A stretch of DNA of 64,000 nt from Rudaeicoccus suwonensis (GCF_007829035.1 NZ_VIVQ01000005.1:1-64000), one strand, 5' to 3'. Shown: positions 14,361 to 23,018, counted from the first letter of the stretch. Numbers and translations: made by a program. The notes: generated by a model from the letters alone, not told the origin.

Positions 14361-14939
14361 ATGACGTCTGAGGAGGAACCCGTCGCAGCGTTGATCGCGA
14401 GGTTTCGGGCGCTGGCATACCCGTCCCGGATCGCCATCATGGACGCGCTTCACGCCGCGAACGGCGTGGTCACCGAGGACGAGCTGGGCCGCTGGGTTCC
14501 TGAGGCGCGCAGGAATCTGCGCACCCACCTGGCCGCGCTCGAGAAAGCCGGCATCATCCAGAGAGTGGCGGCCAGTGATTCCTGGGAGCTGCAGCGCACC
14601 GCCCCAGTGGAATGGACCGATGACATGGTCCGGGGAAGCTCAAGACTTCAGCGAGCGGTGCAGGAGTTCGAGCGGCTGCTGACGCAGCGGCGGATAGATC
14701 GGATGCGCCAGTGGGCGCAGGAGCGACACCACTCGTGGCCGTCGGAGTGGTCGGATGCTTCGACGAGCACGGACTATGTGCTGCGGATGACCGTGCAGGA
14801 GATGGAAGATCTCGATGCTCGAATTAGTGCCGAGATTCGACGAGCCCGCGATCAGGCGCGCAGCCGGGAGGCCGCTGCCGAGGAGGAGACCGTGTTCGTC
14901 ACAGTGTCGGCATTCCCGCTGAGGTTGGAGTCTTCGTGA
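14361..14939 (+). CDS. ArsR-type winged-helix regulator
   Basis: A 192-residue protein with an N-terminal winged-helix domain: ALAYPSRIAIMDALHAANG, a recognition-helix region RRNLRTHLAALEKAGII and wing residues up to about 85. The C-terminal half is helical and charged (VQEMEDLDARISAEIRRARD). The gene overlaps the next one by four bases (GTGA), so it is co-translated with an MFS transporter that it probably regulates, as in many drug-efflux operons. No metal-binding Cys cluster is seen, so the ligand is unlikely to be a metal bound in the classic ArsR site. Confidence 0.8.
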   Translation: MTSEEEPVAALIARFRALAYPSRIAIMDALHAANGVVTEDELGRWVPEARRNLRTHLAALEKAGIIQRVAASDSWELQRTAPVEWTDDMVRGSSRLQRAVQEFERLLTQRRIDRMRQWAQERHHSWPSEWSDASTSTDYVLRMTVQEMEDLDARISAEIRRARDQARSREAAAEEETVFVTVSAFPLRLESS

Positions 14940-16159
14940 GCGTTCCGGGGGTATGGGGGAATAGCGCGCTTCGGAGCTTTTGGGCATCGGCCACCAGTGA
15001 TGCGCTCGGGGACGCGCTGTATTGGGTCTTCTTAGCGTGGGTGGCGGGTCGGTACCACGCCAGCTGGCTGCTGGCGTTGGCAACCATCCCGACCCTTTTA
15101 GCTCTGCCTTTTGGTGGAGTGTGGGCAGATCGTCGTCGACTCGTCGCCGCCGCCCGGCTCACTCTCGCGGCTCGCGCGGCACTTGCCGCTGGCCTCGCCG
15201 TTCTGCTGGCATCCCACGTTGCGGTGGTCTGGTTGGTTTTACCCGTCACACTGATCAGCTTCGTCGATGGTGTCCACCAACCAGCTATGAACAGCATTGC
15301 AGCGGTCGTCGGTTCATCGGATGCGACCACGCAGACGCAGATCCAGGCCTACCTGCGCGTCGGCTCGGAGTCGGCCGAAATCGTTGCAGGGCCGCTCGCC
15401 GGCATCTTGATTGGCTGGTTCCTGCCGAGCACCGGCTGGCTCTTCGCCGGCCTTTCACTTCTGGGGTGGGCACTGATGCGACGCACCTCGAGCATCGCTC
15501 CCACTCCACCAGCTCCGGCCTCCGTACAAGGCTCACTGCTAAGACAGTTTTTTGCAGGAATCCGGGCTCTTAGCGCGCTGCCGCGGCTTCGCTTCTGTCT
15601 ACTCGTCTTCTGCGTCTCAAACTTCGTCCTGACGCCGCTGACGATCCTGGCCCCGGCCCTGCTGGCACATGACCGCGGCTGGTCCGGGTGGCAGTACGGA
15701 TGTGTCCCTGCCGGGTTCGCTGTTGGAGCACTTGCATCCGCGCTTCTGGTCGACCATTTCGCGCCGACACTCAAGCGCCCACTGGTGACCGGCATCTCGT
15801 GCCTCGCGGGCCAGTCGGCGGCGTTCGTCTGCCTCGCTTTTGTCAACTCATGGTGGCTCGCCGCCGTCGTTGTGATGGTCGGGGCATTCGTCGGCATGCC
15901 CGGCGCAGATATCTACGGCGGGCAGGTCCAGGCGGCCAGTCCGGATGACCGGCGTGGGCAGGTTCAAGCCATCAAGGCTCTCGCCATCAACGTTCTTTCC
16001 CCGGCTGGCTACCTGGTGCTCGGGGTTCTTGGAGCATGGTCGATCAGCGCCGCGATCGCCATTCTGGCCGCCACGCTACTGATCTTCGCCGTCTTCGCTG
16101 TCTTCGCCGCCGGCGTCATTGAGAAGACTCATCCGCAGGACCTCCAGGCGCTCGTCTAG
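14936..16159 (+). CDS. MFS efflux transporter
   Basis: A 407-residue polytopic membrane protein with about 11-12 hydrophobic spans. The loop between spans 2 and 3 (FGGVWADRRRLVAAAR) is the MFS motif A type sequence, typical of drug:H+ antiporters. GTG 14936 overlaps the ArsR-family gene. The last 84 bases overlap the convergent XRE gene ending at 16076. It probably exports a small toxic compound; the substrate cannot be deduced. Confidence 0.85.
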   Translation: MSVPGVWGNSALRSFWASATSDALGDALYWVFLAWVAGRYHASWLLALATIPTLLALPFGGVWADRRRLVAAARLTLAARAALAAGLAVLLASHVAVVWLVLPVTLISFVDGVHQPAMNSIAAVVGSSDATTQTQIQAYLRVGSESAEIVAGPLAGILIGWFLPSTGWLFAGLSLLGWALMRRTSSIAPTPPAPASVQGSLLRQFFAGIRALSALPRLRFCLLVFCVSNFVLTPLTILAPALLAHDRGWSGWQYGCVPAGFAVGALASALLVDHFAPTLKRPLVTGISCLAGQSAAFVCLAFVNSWWLAAVVVMVGAFVGMPGADIYGGQVQAASPDDRRGQVQAIKALAINVLSPAGYLVLGVLGAWSISAAIAILAATLLIFAVFAVFAAGVIEKTHPQDLQALV

Positions 16160-16438
16160 CTCACGGTTAACGGCGTCAAACACGCGATCATCGAAGAAGT
16201 ACCGCACGTCGATGTCGAATGCGTTCGCGACGCCGGCAATGAGGTTGCCCCCAGGGTTTGGACGTTGGCCGCTGCGCAGGAGGTAGACGTGGGCTCGGGT
16301 CACTGAGCATCCGGAGTCTGTGATGCGACGCGCGAGAGATGCGTCGTCGTAACCAACGAGACGTCCAGAATCGACCCACAGCGTTGTCTCGATGAGCCGC
16401 GCGAACCGGCTTGGGAAGTCGAAGCTGTAATCGCGCAC
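16076..16438 (-). CDS. XRE-family regulator, 120 aa
   Basis: Helix-turn-helix protein of the Cro/CI type with the core DDASLARRITDSGCSVTRAHVYLLRSGQRPNPG broken here by function: helix 2 around SLARRI, recognition helix around TRAHVYLLRSG, then DIDVRYFFDDRVFDAVNREL. The last motif also occurs in the second regulator at 16769-17179 (VPVEYFFDDEVERAVRQDL), so the two are paralogues. Actinobacterial proteins of this shape include EspR-like regulators. The 3' end overlaps the convergent transporter gene, so antisense interference is possible. Confidence 0.75.
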   Translation of the reverse strand: MRDYSFDFPSRFARLIETTLWVDSGRLVGYDDASLARRITDSGCSVTRAHVYLLRSGQRPNPGGNLIAGVANAFDIDVRYFFDDRVFDAVNRELDERLEVLRMSLLNDAGGEDSEDGEDQ

Positions 16439-16591
16439 TCGAAAACTCTAGCCGTCGCACCGGACGTTAAAGAGAAGGTAAAGAACCATCCCAGCTTTAC
16501 CCAAGGTTCCTGCCGAGACATAGCCCGCACCGGCGGCCGCAACTATTGTTGCGGAGGTCGAGAGCTAGTCACAGTCGGAGGTGTGGACTCG

Positions 16592-16783
16592 ATGAAAAGC
16601 GACAAGTGGAGTAGGGACATATCAGCGGTAGGGCCAGCCTGGCGGGCAATTTGCGTGAGCCTTCTCGGCCACGAACCGTCACCCGACGTCGACGATGATC
16701 GACGCGAGCTAGGCGAACTCATGGCTACATCAGCACCGCACCTAGCCCCGAGCACCGCCATTTGGCAGCTACTCGCCGCCTGA
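16592..16783 (+). CDS. Small hypothetical protein, 63 aa
   Basis: Lies between the two XRE genes, on the opposite strand to both. GGAGG (16577-16581) is ten bases before ATG 16592; the GTG at 16583 would be too close. The product is acidic with short helical stretches (VGPAWRAICVSLLGHE, DDRRELGELMA). It overlaps the 3' end of the downstream XRE gene by 15 bases. I see no family. It might be a partner of one of the flanking regulators. Confidence 0.45.
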   Translation: MKSDKWSRDISAVGPAWRAICVSLLGHEPSPDVDDDRRELGELMATSAPHLAPSTAIWQLLAA

Positions 16784-17179
16784 TCCCGGCAGGTCGTCGA
16801 GCAGATGCGAGAGAGCCTCAAGAGCACTCGGACTCAGCCGAGCCACTTGCGCCACGATGTCCCCGCGATCACTGCGTGCCACGTCTCTCAGCGCGGCGAG
16901 GTCCTGCCGGACAGCACGCTCGACCTCATCATCGAAGAAATACTCAACGGGCACCCCGAAATAGCCCGCAAGGGCGTGAACGACGTCACCTCCCGGCGCA
17001 TTCCGATAACCCCGGCGCAGGTGGTTCAGGTACTGGGCCGAGACCTTGACTCCATAGCTATCGAGCAGGTCATTGCTCAGCTCGGCCGCCGAAGGCTGGC
17101 TCCCTCGCGGTCCGCGGACGTTGGCGAAAAGCCATGTGAGCTTTTCGCTCAGCCGAGGGATCCCAGCGCTTTGTGCCAT
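16769..17179 (-). CDS. XRE-family regulator, 136 aa
   Basis: Helix-turn-helix regulator with SAAELSNDLLDSYGVKVSA, then QYLNHLRRGYRNAPGGDVVH as the recognition region and a C-terminal dimerisation-like helix (ARLSPSALEALSHLLDDL). It shares the YFFDD--V--AV pattern with the XRE gene at 16076. It is divergent from the transfer operon, with about 140 bases between, so it is placed to regulate that promoter along with itself. Confidence 0.75.
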   Translation of the reverse strand: MAQSAGIPRLSEKLTWLFANVRGPRGSQPSAAELSNDLLDSYGVKVSAQYLNHLRRGYRNAPGGDVVHALAGYFGVPVEYFFDDEVERAVRQDLAALRDVARSDRGDIVAQVARLSPSALEALSHLLDDLPGSGGE

Positions 17180-17291
17180 CGCTACCTACCTCATCCGTCT
17201 TCTGCATCAGCTTCTGTCTTCGCCCCGGCTGCTCAGCGTTTCACAGTCGCTGCGGCCGCAAATCTCGTACTGCGATCCTAAACACCAGCTA

Positions 17292-17324
17292 GCTCCTATT
17301 GGAGTAATGTGCTCCTTATGGAGC
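17292..17324 (+). promoter_or_regulatory. Tandem operator palindromes at the transfer-operon promoter
   Basis: Two dyads, GCTCCTATTGGAGT (17292-17305) and GCTCCTTATGGAGC (17311-17324), with starts 19 bases apart. Between them lies TAATGT (17305-17310) as a -10 box, directly abutting the second dyad. The ATG at 17318 is inside the dyad, so the mRNA would start within a base or two of it. The layout matches that at the RHH gene (13998-14011). Confidence 0.65.
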
Positions 17325-17734
17325 CAGTAGAAACCAACGCGCGACCACCGCAGGCGCGAGGTTGCAGCACAGCGGCCACCTCATGGGCATCCTTGCGTCA
17401 GCGTTGCCCCTGGGGCGTAGGACATCACGTGGAGGTGGCCCAGGACGTCATCTATGAGGCCGCAGTCCTTGCGTCGGTGCCGGTAGCCGCGGTGGCGCTC
17501 ACTCGCATGGGCGAGCAATTGGTCATCGATGGTTTTACCCGCCCGGCTCTTGTCTCGGCGCTGGTGCAGGTTCAGGCCGTGTGGCGTGAGCGCGCACGGT
17601 TGCTGGGGGAGCGGCTCGCGACGGTTGCCGACGCCAGCAGCTGGGGTCCCTGGTTGACGTCCTGGTCTTCGGCGGTGCTGCACGCCGAGCACGCGGCGTG
17701 GATGGTGGAGGCGCTGGGGGAGGGTGCTCGATGA
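17318..17734 (+). CDS. First gene of the transfer operon, 138 aa, unknown
   Basis: The protein is helical, with no clear hydrophobic span and no recognised domain (EAAVLASVPVAAVALTRMGE, then LVSALVQVQAVWRERARLL). I place the start at ATG 17318 because the -10 box and palindrome have the same geometry as the RHH gene, implying leaderless translation. GTG 17429, with AGGA seven bases upstream, is a plausible alternative giving about 101 residues. The stop overlaps the next gene (ATGA). It may be a small cytoplasmic component or regulator of the transfer system. Confidence 0.55.
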   Translation: MEPVETNARPPQARGCSTAATSWASLRQRCPWGVGHHVEVAQDVIYEAAVLASVPVAAVALTRMGEQLVIDGFTRPALVSALVQVQAVWRERARLLGERLATVADASSWGPWLTSWSSAVLHAEHAAWMVEALGEGAR

Positions 17735-19353
17735 GCGCTGCTGAGGCGTCCGTGGGGGATCCGGCTTCTGCTCCGGTTTACCCGGTGGTGCGGTTGATGA
17801 CCGCGCCGGGTGAGGTGCTGGTGGATGGTGTGCCGGCGTCAGCTGGTCGCGGTGAGTCGTTGATGGATGCGGCGATCGCAATGGTTGCTCGACGAGCGGC
17901 GACCTCGAATGCCCGCATGGTGCGGGTGGTGGTGGTTGACGAGTCTGGCCGGGAGTTTTGGCACGTCGTGGATGCCGCGGGTGGTGTTCATGACCTGGTG
18001 CATGGTCAGCAGCGGCCGCGGACCCGGCAGGTGTCACGTCGGCGCACGCTGGCCGCTGCTGGTGTCGCGGGTGGGGTGTTCGTCGTGGCAGCGGCTTCGG
18101 TGGGGGTTGCTGTTATTGCAAGCACCTCGAGTTCTCGTGCAGCGGCACCGGTTCGGACTGTCACGGTTGCGCCGTCTGCGACGGCGACGCAGCTGCCGGC
18201 TGCGGGTGTGTCGGGGTGGTCTTCGGGCGCGCGGTGGGGTTCTCCGCAGGTGGCTTCGATCTCGTCGACTGAGCCGGCTGTTGCGGTGACTTCTGGTGGT
18301 GCTGTTTTTGCTGCTTTGGGGTCTGCGTCGTCGACGAGTGTTTCGGTGGCTCGGTTGTCGCCTGCCACGGGACAGCCCTTGTGGAAGGTCGGTGTGCCGG
18401 GGCAGCGAGTGCTGCAGGGCCCGGTGTTCGCGACCGTGTCGGGCCACCGCATGGTGCTGGTGGCCACGGACGCAGCGGTGTCAGGGGTGGATCTGACGAC
18501 TCGCCGGGTGTCGTCCTGGTCGATCCCTTCGGGTAGTGGTGCTTCGGGTGTGCAACTGACAGCGGCTGGTCCGGTGATCCCGACGTCGAGTGCCTCGGCC
18601 TCGGTGGTCGATAGCTCGTTGACGATGGCTCCGCGTTCTGTTCCTGCGGGCGCTGCGGGCTGGGTGCCGTTACCGGACGGGCAGCTGCTCGCTTCTGACG
18701 CCTCCGGTCGTGTGTGGCGATCGGGCAGCGCGCAGGTTGCCGGTGCGCCGGTGCAGCTGGCGGGACCGAAGGGGCTGAGTGGTGCTGGGACGGGCGTAGC
18801 GACATCTCGGGTCCTGGTGCAGCAGTGGTCGTCTTCTACGGCGGGTTCCGCGGGGGTGGTGTTGCGCGGGTATGCCGTGTCGACCTTGAAGCCGCTGTGG
18901 ACGAGTTCGACTGTGCCTGCACCGGTTTCGGGTCAGACGCGTCTATTTGGTTCGTGGTGGTGGACGGGTGCGGTCCTGGTGGATGTCTCGACCGGGCACG
19001 TGGTGTCGTTGCCGCAAGGGATGACTGTCGTGGGGGTGGATCACGGTCTGATCTGGGCAACGGACACCTCGGGTGCGATCGCGTCGTATGACCTGGATGG
19101 GCATCAGGTCACCGCAGCCGTAGATCAGCCGGCTAGTAGCGCCGGCACGGTCGCGCAAGCGATCCCCGTCGGGATGATCGGCCAGCAACTGTTGGTGTCG
19201 GCCGCCACGGACAGCAGCGGCGACCTGCGGTTGTACCTGCTGCCGTCAACCTCCGCCTCCTCGTCGGCTTCGGGGTCCCCGTCGGCGTTGCCCTCGTCGA
19301 CGTCACCGGCATCTTCGTCGACGGCGTCGCCATCCAAGGTGAAGACGCGATGA
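17731..19353 (+). CDS. Single-span membrane protein with PQQ-like propeller
   Basis: A 540-residue protein. A cytoplasmic N-terminal domain of about 100 residues (VVRLMTAPGEVLVDGVPASA, DLVHGQQRPRTRQV) is followed by one transmembrane span near residues 105-135 and a long extracytoplasmic part. The latter has repeats of beta-strand type (VARLSPATGQPLWKVGVPGQ; LRGYAVSTLKPLWTSSTVPA) resembling the PQQ-like beta-propeller, ending in a Ser-rich tail. Overlaps both neighbours by four bases. It probably forms part of the envelope-spanning portion of the transfer channel; no family name is certain. Confidence 0.65.
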   Translation: MSAAEASVGDPASAPVYPVVRLMTAPGEVLVDGVPASAGRGESLMDAAIAMVARRAATSNARMVRVVVVDESGREFWHVVDAAGGVHDLVHGQQRPRTRQVSRRRTLAAAGVAGGVFVVAAASVGVAVIASTSSSRAAAPVRTVTVAPSATATQLPAAGVSGWSSGARWGSPQVASISSTEPAVAVTSGGAVFAALGSASSTSVSVARLSPATGQPLWKVGVPGQRVLQGPVFATVSGHRMVLVATDAAVSGVDLTTRRVSSWSIPSGSGASGVQLTAAGPVIPTSSASASVVDSSLTMAPRSVPAGAAGWVPLPDGQLLASDASGRVWRSGSAQVAGAPVQLAGPKGLSGAGTGVATSRVLVQQWSSSTAGSAGVVLRGYAVSTLKPLWTSSTVPAPVSGQTRLFGSWWWTGAVLVDVSTGHVVSLPQGMTVVGVDHGLIWATDTSGAIASYDLDGHQVTAAVDQPASSAGTVAQAIPVGMIGQQLLVSAATDSSGDLRLYLLPSTSASSSASGSPSALPSSTSPASSSTASPSKVKTR

Positions 19354-20534
19354 GCGGCGGTTCATCGAAGGTGATGGCCAGTGGCGTGGGCGCGCTGCTG
19401 GCGTTGCCGATCCTGGTCGTCGCAGCGACGTCGGGTAAACCTCCGGTTGTCTCCCCGATCAGTGGCGGCCTGCGCAATGTTCCCGCGCAGTACGTGGCGC
19501 TGGTGGAGAAGGCGGGCTCGATGTGCTCGCAGATTTCACCACCGGTGATCGCAGCACAGATCGACGTCGAAAGCGGATGGAACCCGGACGCTCGCTCCGC
19601 TGCGGGGGCTGAGGGCATCGCGCAGTTCATGCCGGGCACCTGGGCGACGTGGGGCAAGGATTACGACGGCAACGGCACGCCGTCGCCGTTTGATCCCGGT
19701 GACGCGATCCCTGCGCAGGGCGCGTTCATGTGCTCGTTGGCCAAGCAGGCCCAGGCCGCGATGAACGATCACCGGATCGTGAACGGGTCCGTGCTGGATA
19801 ACGCTCTGGCCTCGTACAACGCCGGTTTCGGTGCGGTGCTGTCCTCGCAGGGTGTCCCGACCGGCATCGCGCAGACCGATGCCTATTACAAGAAGATCGA
19901 GTCGCTGATCGCGTCGTACACCACGATCGGTGGCACGGTGTCGGGCCCGTATGGGCAGGCCGCGGTCGAGGCGGCGCAGCAGTGGCTGGGTCTGCCGTAT
20001 GTCTTTGGTGGTGGCACGGTCGGCCCGCCGCCGGGACCGACGATGGGCGGTTTCGACTGCTCCGGGTTGGCGGCCGCGGTGGTCGCGAAGGCCACGGGTG
20101 GCCGGCTGTTGCTGGAGCACTATTCGACCGCTCAGTACGAGACGTCACAGATGACCACGGTCGCGTCGTACTCGGGTTTTGGTCTGCGGCCGTTGTCGTC
20201 GATGGCGCCTGGTGACGTGATCATTTTCAACATCCCGCTGTCGCTCGGGTACGACTCCCACCCGTGGAATCACGCGGGGATCTACATCGGTAACGGTCAG
20301 ATGATCGACGCCCCGAAGCCGGGTGCCGTGGTGCGGGTGGACAACATCGCCAGCTCCTGGCCGTACCAGTGGGTCGCCCGCCGGCCCTTGGCGCAGTACA
20401 CCGCTACCTCTTCTTCCTCAGCTGCCGCGGCGGCAGTGATGCCGGGAACACCGGCAGCGAAACCTGCTGCGACACAACCGGTTCCGGCGGTCGAGGACCG
20501 GACCACTACCCGTCACGGGAAGGCATCACGATGA
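19350..20534 (+). CDS. Peptidoglycan hydrolase: SLT plus NlpC/P60 (VirB1-like)
   Basis: A 394-residue two-domain cell-wall enzyme with an N-terminal membrane anchor (VGALLALPILVVAAT). The lytic transglycosylase domain has its catalytic Glu in DVESGWNPDARS near residue 72 and the AEGIAQFMPGTWATWG motif. The NlpC/P60 domain has its catalytic Cys in GGFDCSGL near residue 236 and His in WNHAGIYIGNGQMID near residue 308. Enzymes of this build locally open peptidoglycan for a type IV secretion channel. It overlaps both neighbours by four bases and is complete. Confidence 0.93.
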   Translation: MSGGSSKVMASGVGALLALPILVVAATSGKPPVVSPISGGLRNVPAQYVALVEKAGSMCSQISPPVIAAQIDVESGWNPDARSAAGAEGIAQFMPGTWATWGKDYDGNGTPSPFDPGDAIPAQGAFMCSLAKQAQAAMNDHRIVNGSVLDNALASYNAGFGAVLSSQGVPTGIAQTDAYYKKIESLIASYTTIGGTVSGPYGQAAVEAAQQWLGLPYVFGGGTVGPPPGPTMGGFDCSGLAAAVVAKATGGRLLLEHYSTAQYETSQMTTVASYSGFGLRPLSSMAPGDVIIFNIPLSLGYDSHPWNHAGIYIGNGQMIDAPKPGAVVRVDNIASSWPYQWVARRPLAQYTATSSSSAAAAAVMPGTPAAKPAATQPVPAVEDRTTTRHGKASR

Positions 20535-21190
20535 CGTCACTACCTGCTTGGGTCATTTCTCGGCGCTCCGGTTTGGCGGTCGCGGCCGCCGGGTGCCTGG
20601 TCGCGACGGTCGGCGTGACGGGATGCGGGGCCGGCCACACCGCCGCGTCGTCGACGGTCACGGTGACCGCATCCAGCACCGCGCCGTCGACCGCGACCTC
20701 GAGTTCGACCGGCCCGGTCACCGTCCCGATGGGTGCGAAAGGGTCACCGCGGGGTGGTTGCGGACTGAAAAGCGTTGACCGGCATGACTCTTCGGCGGTC
20801 GCACTGGAAGTGGCGATCGTGTCGGCGTGCTGGGACACCGCGTTGGACAAGACGCCGATGGACGCTCAGCGGCGGGCGATTCCGCTGCTGACGCCGCGGC
20901 TGGCTGCGGTGCTGAGCGCGCCGTTGGGAGGTAACGGTGGCGGCGATTCGACCGGGTGGGCGGACCTGGTCGCCCGTCACGGGTGGATGAGCGTCACCGC
21001 GACGATCGCCGACGAAGACGGCGGCATCCCGGACACCCAAACCACTGCCAAACACGAGGTGCTGGTGATCGCGGCCGGACACGCGAAGGGGTGGACCGGT
21101 GACCAGCAGACCTCCCTGGAAATCGTGACGATGACCCGCGCCACGTCGGCCGCGCCGTGGCAGGTGCTGAGCATGACGCCCGTCTCCTAA
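20531..21190 (+). CDS. Lipoprotein of the transfer operon, 219 aa
   Basis: The N-terminal segment GLAVAAAGCLVATVGVTGC ends in a lipobox (VTGC, Cys near residue 31), followed by a Ser/Thr-rich linker and a compact domain from residue about 75. This domain has the helix-then-sheet look of VirB8/TcpC/SnoaL-like folds (TGWADLVARHGWMSVTATIA; HEVLVIAAGHAKGWTGDQQT). The start overlaps the hydrolase stop (ATGA). Likely an outer-leaflet structural part of the transfer apparatus; the fold assignment is inference. Confidence 0.65.
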   Translation: MTSLPAWVISRRSGLAVAAAGCLVATVGVTGCGAGHTAASSTVTVTASSTAPSTATSSSTGPVTVPMGAKGSPRGGCGLKSVDRHDSSAVALEVAIVSACWDTALDKTPMDAQRRAIPLLTPRLAAVLSAPLGGNGGGDSTGWADLVARHGWMSVTATIADEDGGIPDTQTTAKHEVLVIAAGHAKGWTGDQQTSLEIVTMTRATSAAPWQVLSMTPVS

Positions 21191-21258
21191 CCCGCCCTCG
21201 TCGCTCTTTCGAAGGGACGAAAACCGATGGCACCACAGACGATTGGAGGACAGATCCG

Positions 21259-21951
21259 ATGAGCGTGAGTATCGGACGACGTCACAAGGAACCGCCCGCG
21301 CAGAGTCCGCTGACGGTGCACCGCTTGGCCAACGCTCCTGCCGCTCCCGTGGTGGCCGATGAGCCGCTGGAGCGGGATGCGCTGCTGGGGAGCCGTGTGC
21401 ATGTCAGCGGCCCGGCCAGCCCGACCGGATGGCACGGGGCGGCCGCTCCTCAAGGTCTTGCTCGCGGCCCGGTCGCGCCCGGCACCCAGGACCTGATCCA
21501 CGTGGTGGGCCTGCACGGAGGCGCCGGCACGAGCACCGTGACGGCCTTGCTGGGGGAGCGGGCCGCCGATGCCGGCACCACCGTCCCGGTCGGTGAGCAC
21601 CTGGTGGTGCTGCTGGTGGCCCGCACGCATGCCGCCGGCCTGGCGGCGATCCGCACTGCAGGGCAGGCCTTCACCGCCGGCCAGCTGCAGGACGTGCGAC
21701 TGCTCGGCCTGGTCCTGGTCGACGACGGCCCGCGCATTAGCCGAGACCACCAGCGGGCGATCAAACCGCTGCTGGGAGTCCTGCCGATGACATGGCGGTT
21801 CGGCTGGCACGAGCCGCTGCGAATGACCAGCACCCCTGCTGGCACTGCACTTCCGGCGCGGGTGCGCCGGAGCATGACCGAGATCCGCGACCGCGGGATC
21901 TCTTTTCTGGAGCCCACCACTGGGCCGATCACGAAAGAGGCACAGCAATGA
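21259..21951 (+). CDS. P-loop-like protein of the transfer operon, Walker A lysine missing
   Basis: A 230-residue soluble protein. GLHGGAGTSTVTALLGE near residue 85 looks like the ParA/MinD deviant Walker A (KGG-GKT), but the expected Lys is replaced by Thr, so ATP hydrolysis is doubtful. Later strands (HLVVLLVARTHAAGLAAI; RLLGLVLVDDGP) continue a Rossmann-like pattern. GGAGGA lies eight bases before ATG 21259. The stop overlaps the next gene. Similar proteins are seen in actinobacterial conjugation clusters, role unknown. Confidence 0.6.
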   Translation: MSVSIGRRHKEPPAQSPLTVHRLANAPAAPVVADEPLERDALLGSRVHVSGPASPTGWHGAAAPQGLARGPVAPGTQDLIHVVGLHGGAGTSTVTALLGERAADAGTTVPVGEHLVVLLVARTHAAGLAAIRTAGQAFTAGQLQDVRLLGLVLVDDGPRISRDHQRAIKPLLGVLPMTWRFGWHEPLRMTSTPAGTALPARVRRSMTEIRDRGISFLEPTTGPITKEAQQ

Positions 21952-22226
21952 CCGGATTCAAGAGCGCCGCCCTGACCGCGATGCCCGCAGGCGTGGACAC
22001 CACCCCGGTGCAGCCGCCGGGGATGGGGAACCTGACTTTGCTGATCGGCTGGGTCGCGTGGGGCGTGTGCATCGCCGCCGTCCTGGGGTTCCTCGGCGGC
22101 CTGGTCTACCTGATCTTCTGCGCGCTGCGCGGCGATGAGATCCAGGGCGTCAAGCCTTGCATCGTCTGCCTGGTCGTGGCGGTGGTCGCCGGTTCTGCCG
22201 GCACATTCATCTCCGCCTTGAGCTAA
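21948..22226 (+). CDS. Small two-span membrane protein (VirB2/TrbC-like position)
   Basis: A 92-residue protein with two hydrophobic spans: LTLLIGWVAWGVCIAAVLGF onward (about 29-58) and VCLVVAVVAGSAGTFISA (about 72-91), separated by a short charged loop. Size and topology resemble pilin-like or TrbC-like subunits of type IV systems, but the sequence alone does not prove it. Start ATG 21948 overlaps the preceding stop (ATGA). Confidence 0.6.
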   Translation: MTGFKSAALTAMPAGVDTTPVQPPGMGNLTLLIGWVAWGVCIAAVLGFLGGLVYLIFCALRGDEIQGVKPCIVCLVVAVVAGSAGTFISALS

Positions 22227-22262
22227 CCCTCGCGCCCGACACCTCAGCTGAAGGAGCAACCG

Positions 22263-23018
22263 ATGGAACACGACAACGATCAGCCCGGCATCAGCAGTCG
22301 ATGGGTCGCCTTGGGTGGTGGGGTGCTCGCGATCGCGATCATCGGCGGCGGATGGGTCGCCCTGACCGGCAACGGGTCTTCGACGAAGACCTCGGCACCC
22401 ACCACGACTGTGACGGTCGCCCCGGGCTCCTCCTCACCCGGGGCAGGGACTTCGACCGGCACCGCCTCGTCTGCGAGCACGCCCGCAGCTCGCACTGGCT
22501 GCGGATTCCCTGCGGCCTGGGACGCGACCCCGGCCAGCAGCGCACCGCAGGTGACGTGGCAGCAGGTCGGTGGCCTCTCGGCTCCCACCTCTCCACAGTT
22601 GGGGCCGGGCAAGGTCAGCGGCCCGGATGGCGCGATACGGCAGTGCTATCAGCACTCGCCCACGGGAGCGGTGATGGCCGCTGCCAATATCGCGATCGGC
22701 GCTTCGGACCCGCTCGCCGGCAACGAGGTCGTCGAGAAGCAGTTCACGCCCGGACCGGGCAAGCAGCAGGTGCTGGATCAGCAGGGAGAAGAAGGCACCG
22801 CCACGATTGCAGGGTTCCAGGTGGAAGCCTGCGAGCCCGCCAAGTGCCTGATATCGATTGCGGTGTCCGGTGGCGGTAATTACGGCGCGGCGACCGTGCC
22901 GCTGGTCTGGTCCGGTGGCGACTGGATGGTCGACGGAACGGTCACCGGCATCTCTGCAGGGCAACCGTTGTCGAGCCTGGCGGGGTACGTGCCGTTTTCT
23001 CCGGGGCTGGCGTCATGA
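22263..23018 (+). CDS. Membrane-anchored transfer protein, 251 aa
   Basis: A bitopic protein with a short cytoplasmic N-terminus, a span near residues 14-34 (VALGGGVLAIAIIGGGWVAL), a Ser/Thr-rich linker and an extracytoplasmic domain with four Cys (GCGFPAAW, IRQCYQHS, EACEPAKCL). The domain resembles the DUF8175-type modules found in actinobacterial conjugation operons. AAGGAG precedes ATG 22263. The stop overlaps the next gene (ATGA). Probably a VirB8-like bridging component. Confidence 0.65.
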   Translation: MEHDNDQPGISSRWVALGGGVLAIAIIGGGWVALTGNGSSTKTSAPTTTVTVAPGSSSPGAGTSTGTASSASTPAARTGCGFPAAWDATPASSAPQVTWQQVGGLSAPTSPQLGPGKVSGPDGAIRQCYQHSPTGAVMAAANIAIGASDPLAGNEVVEKQFTPGPGKQQVLDQQGEEGTATIAGFQVEACEPAKCLISIAVSGGGNYGAATVPLVWSGGDWMVDGTVTGISAGQPLSSLAGYVPFSPGLAS

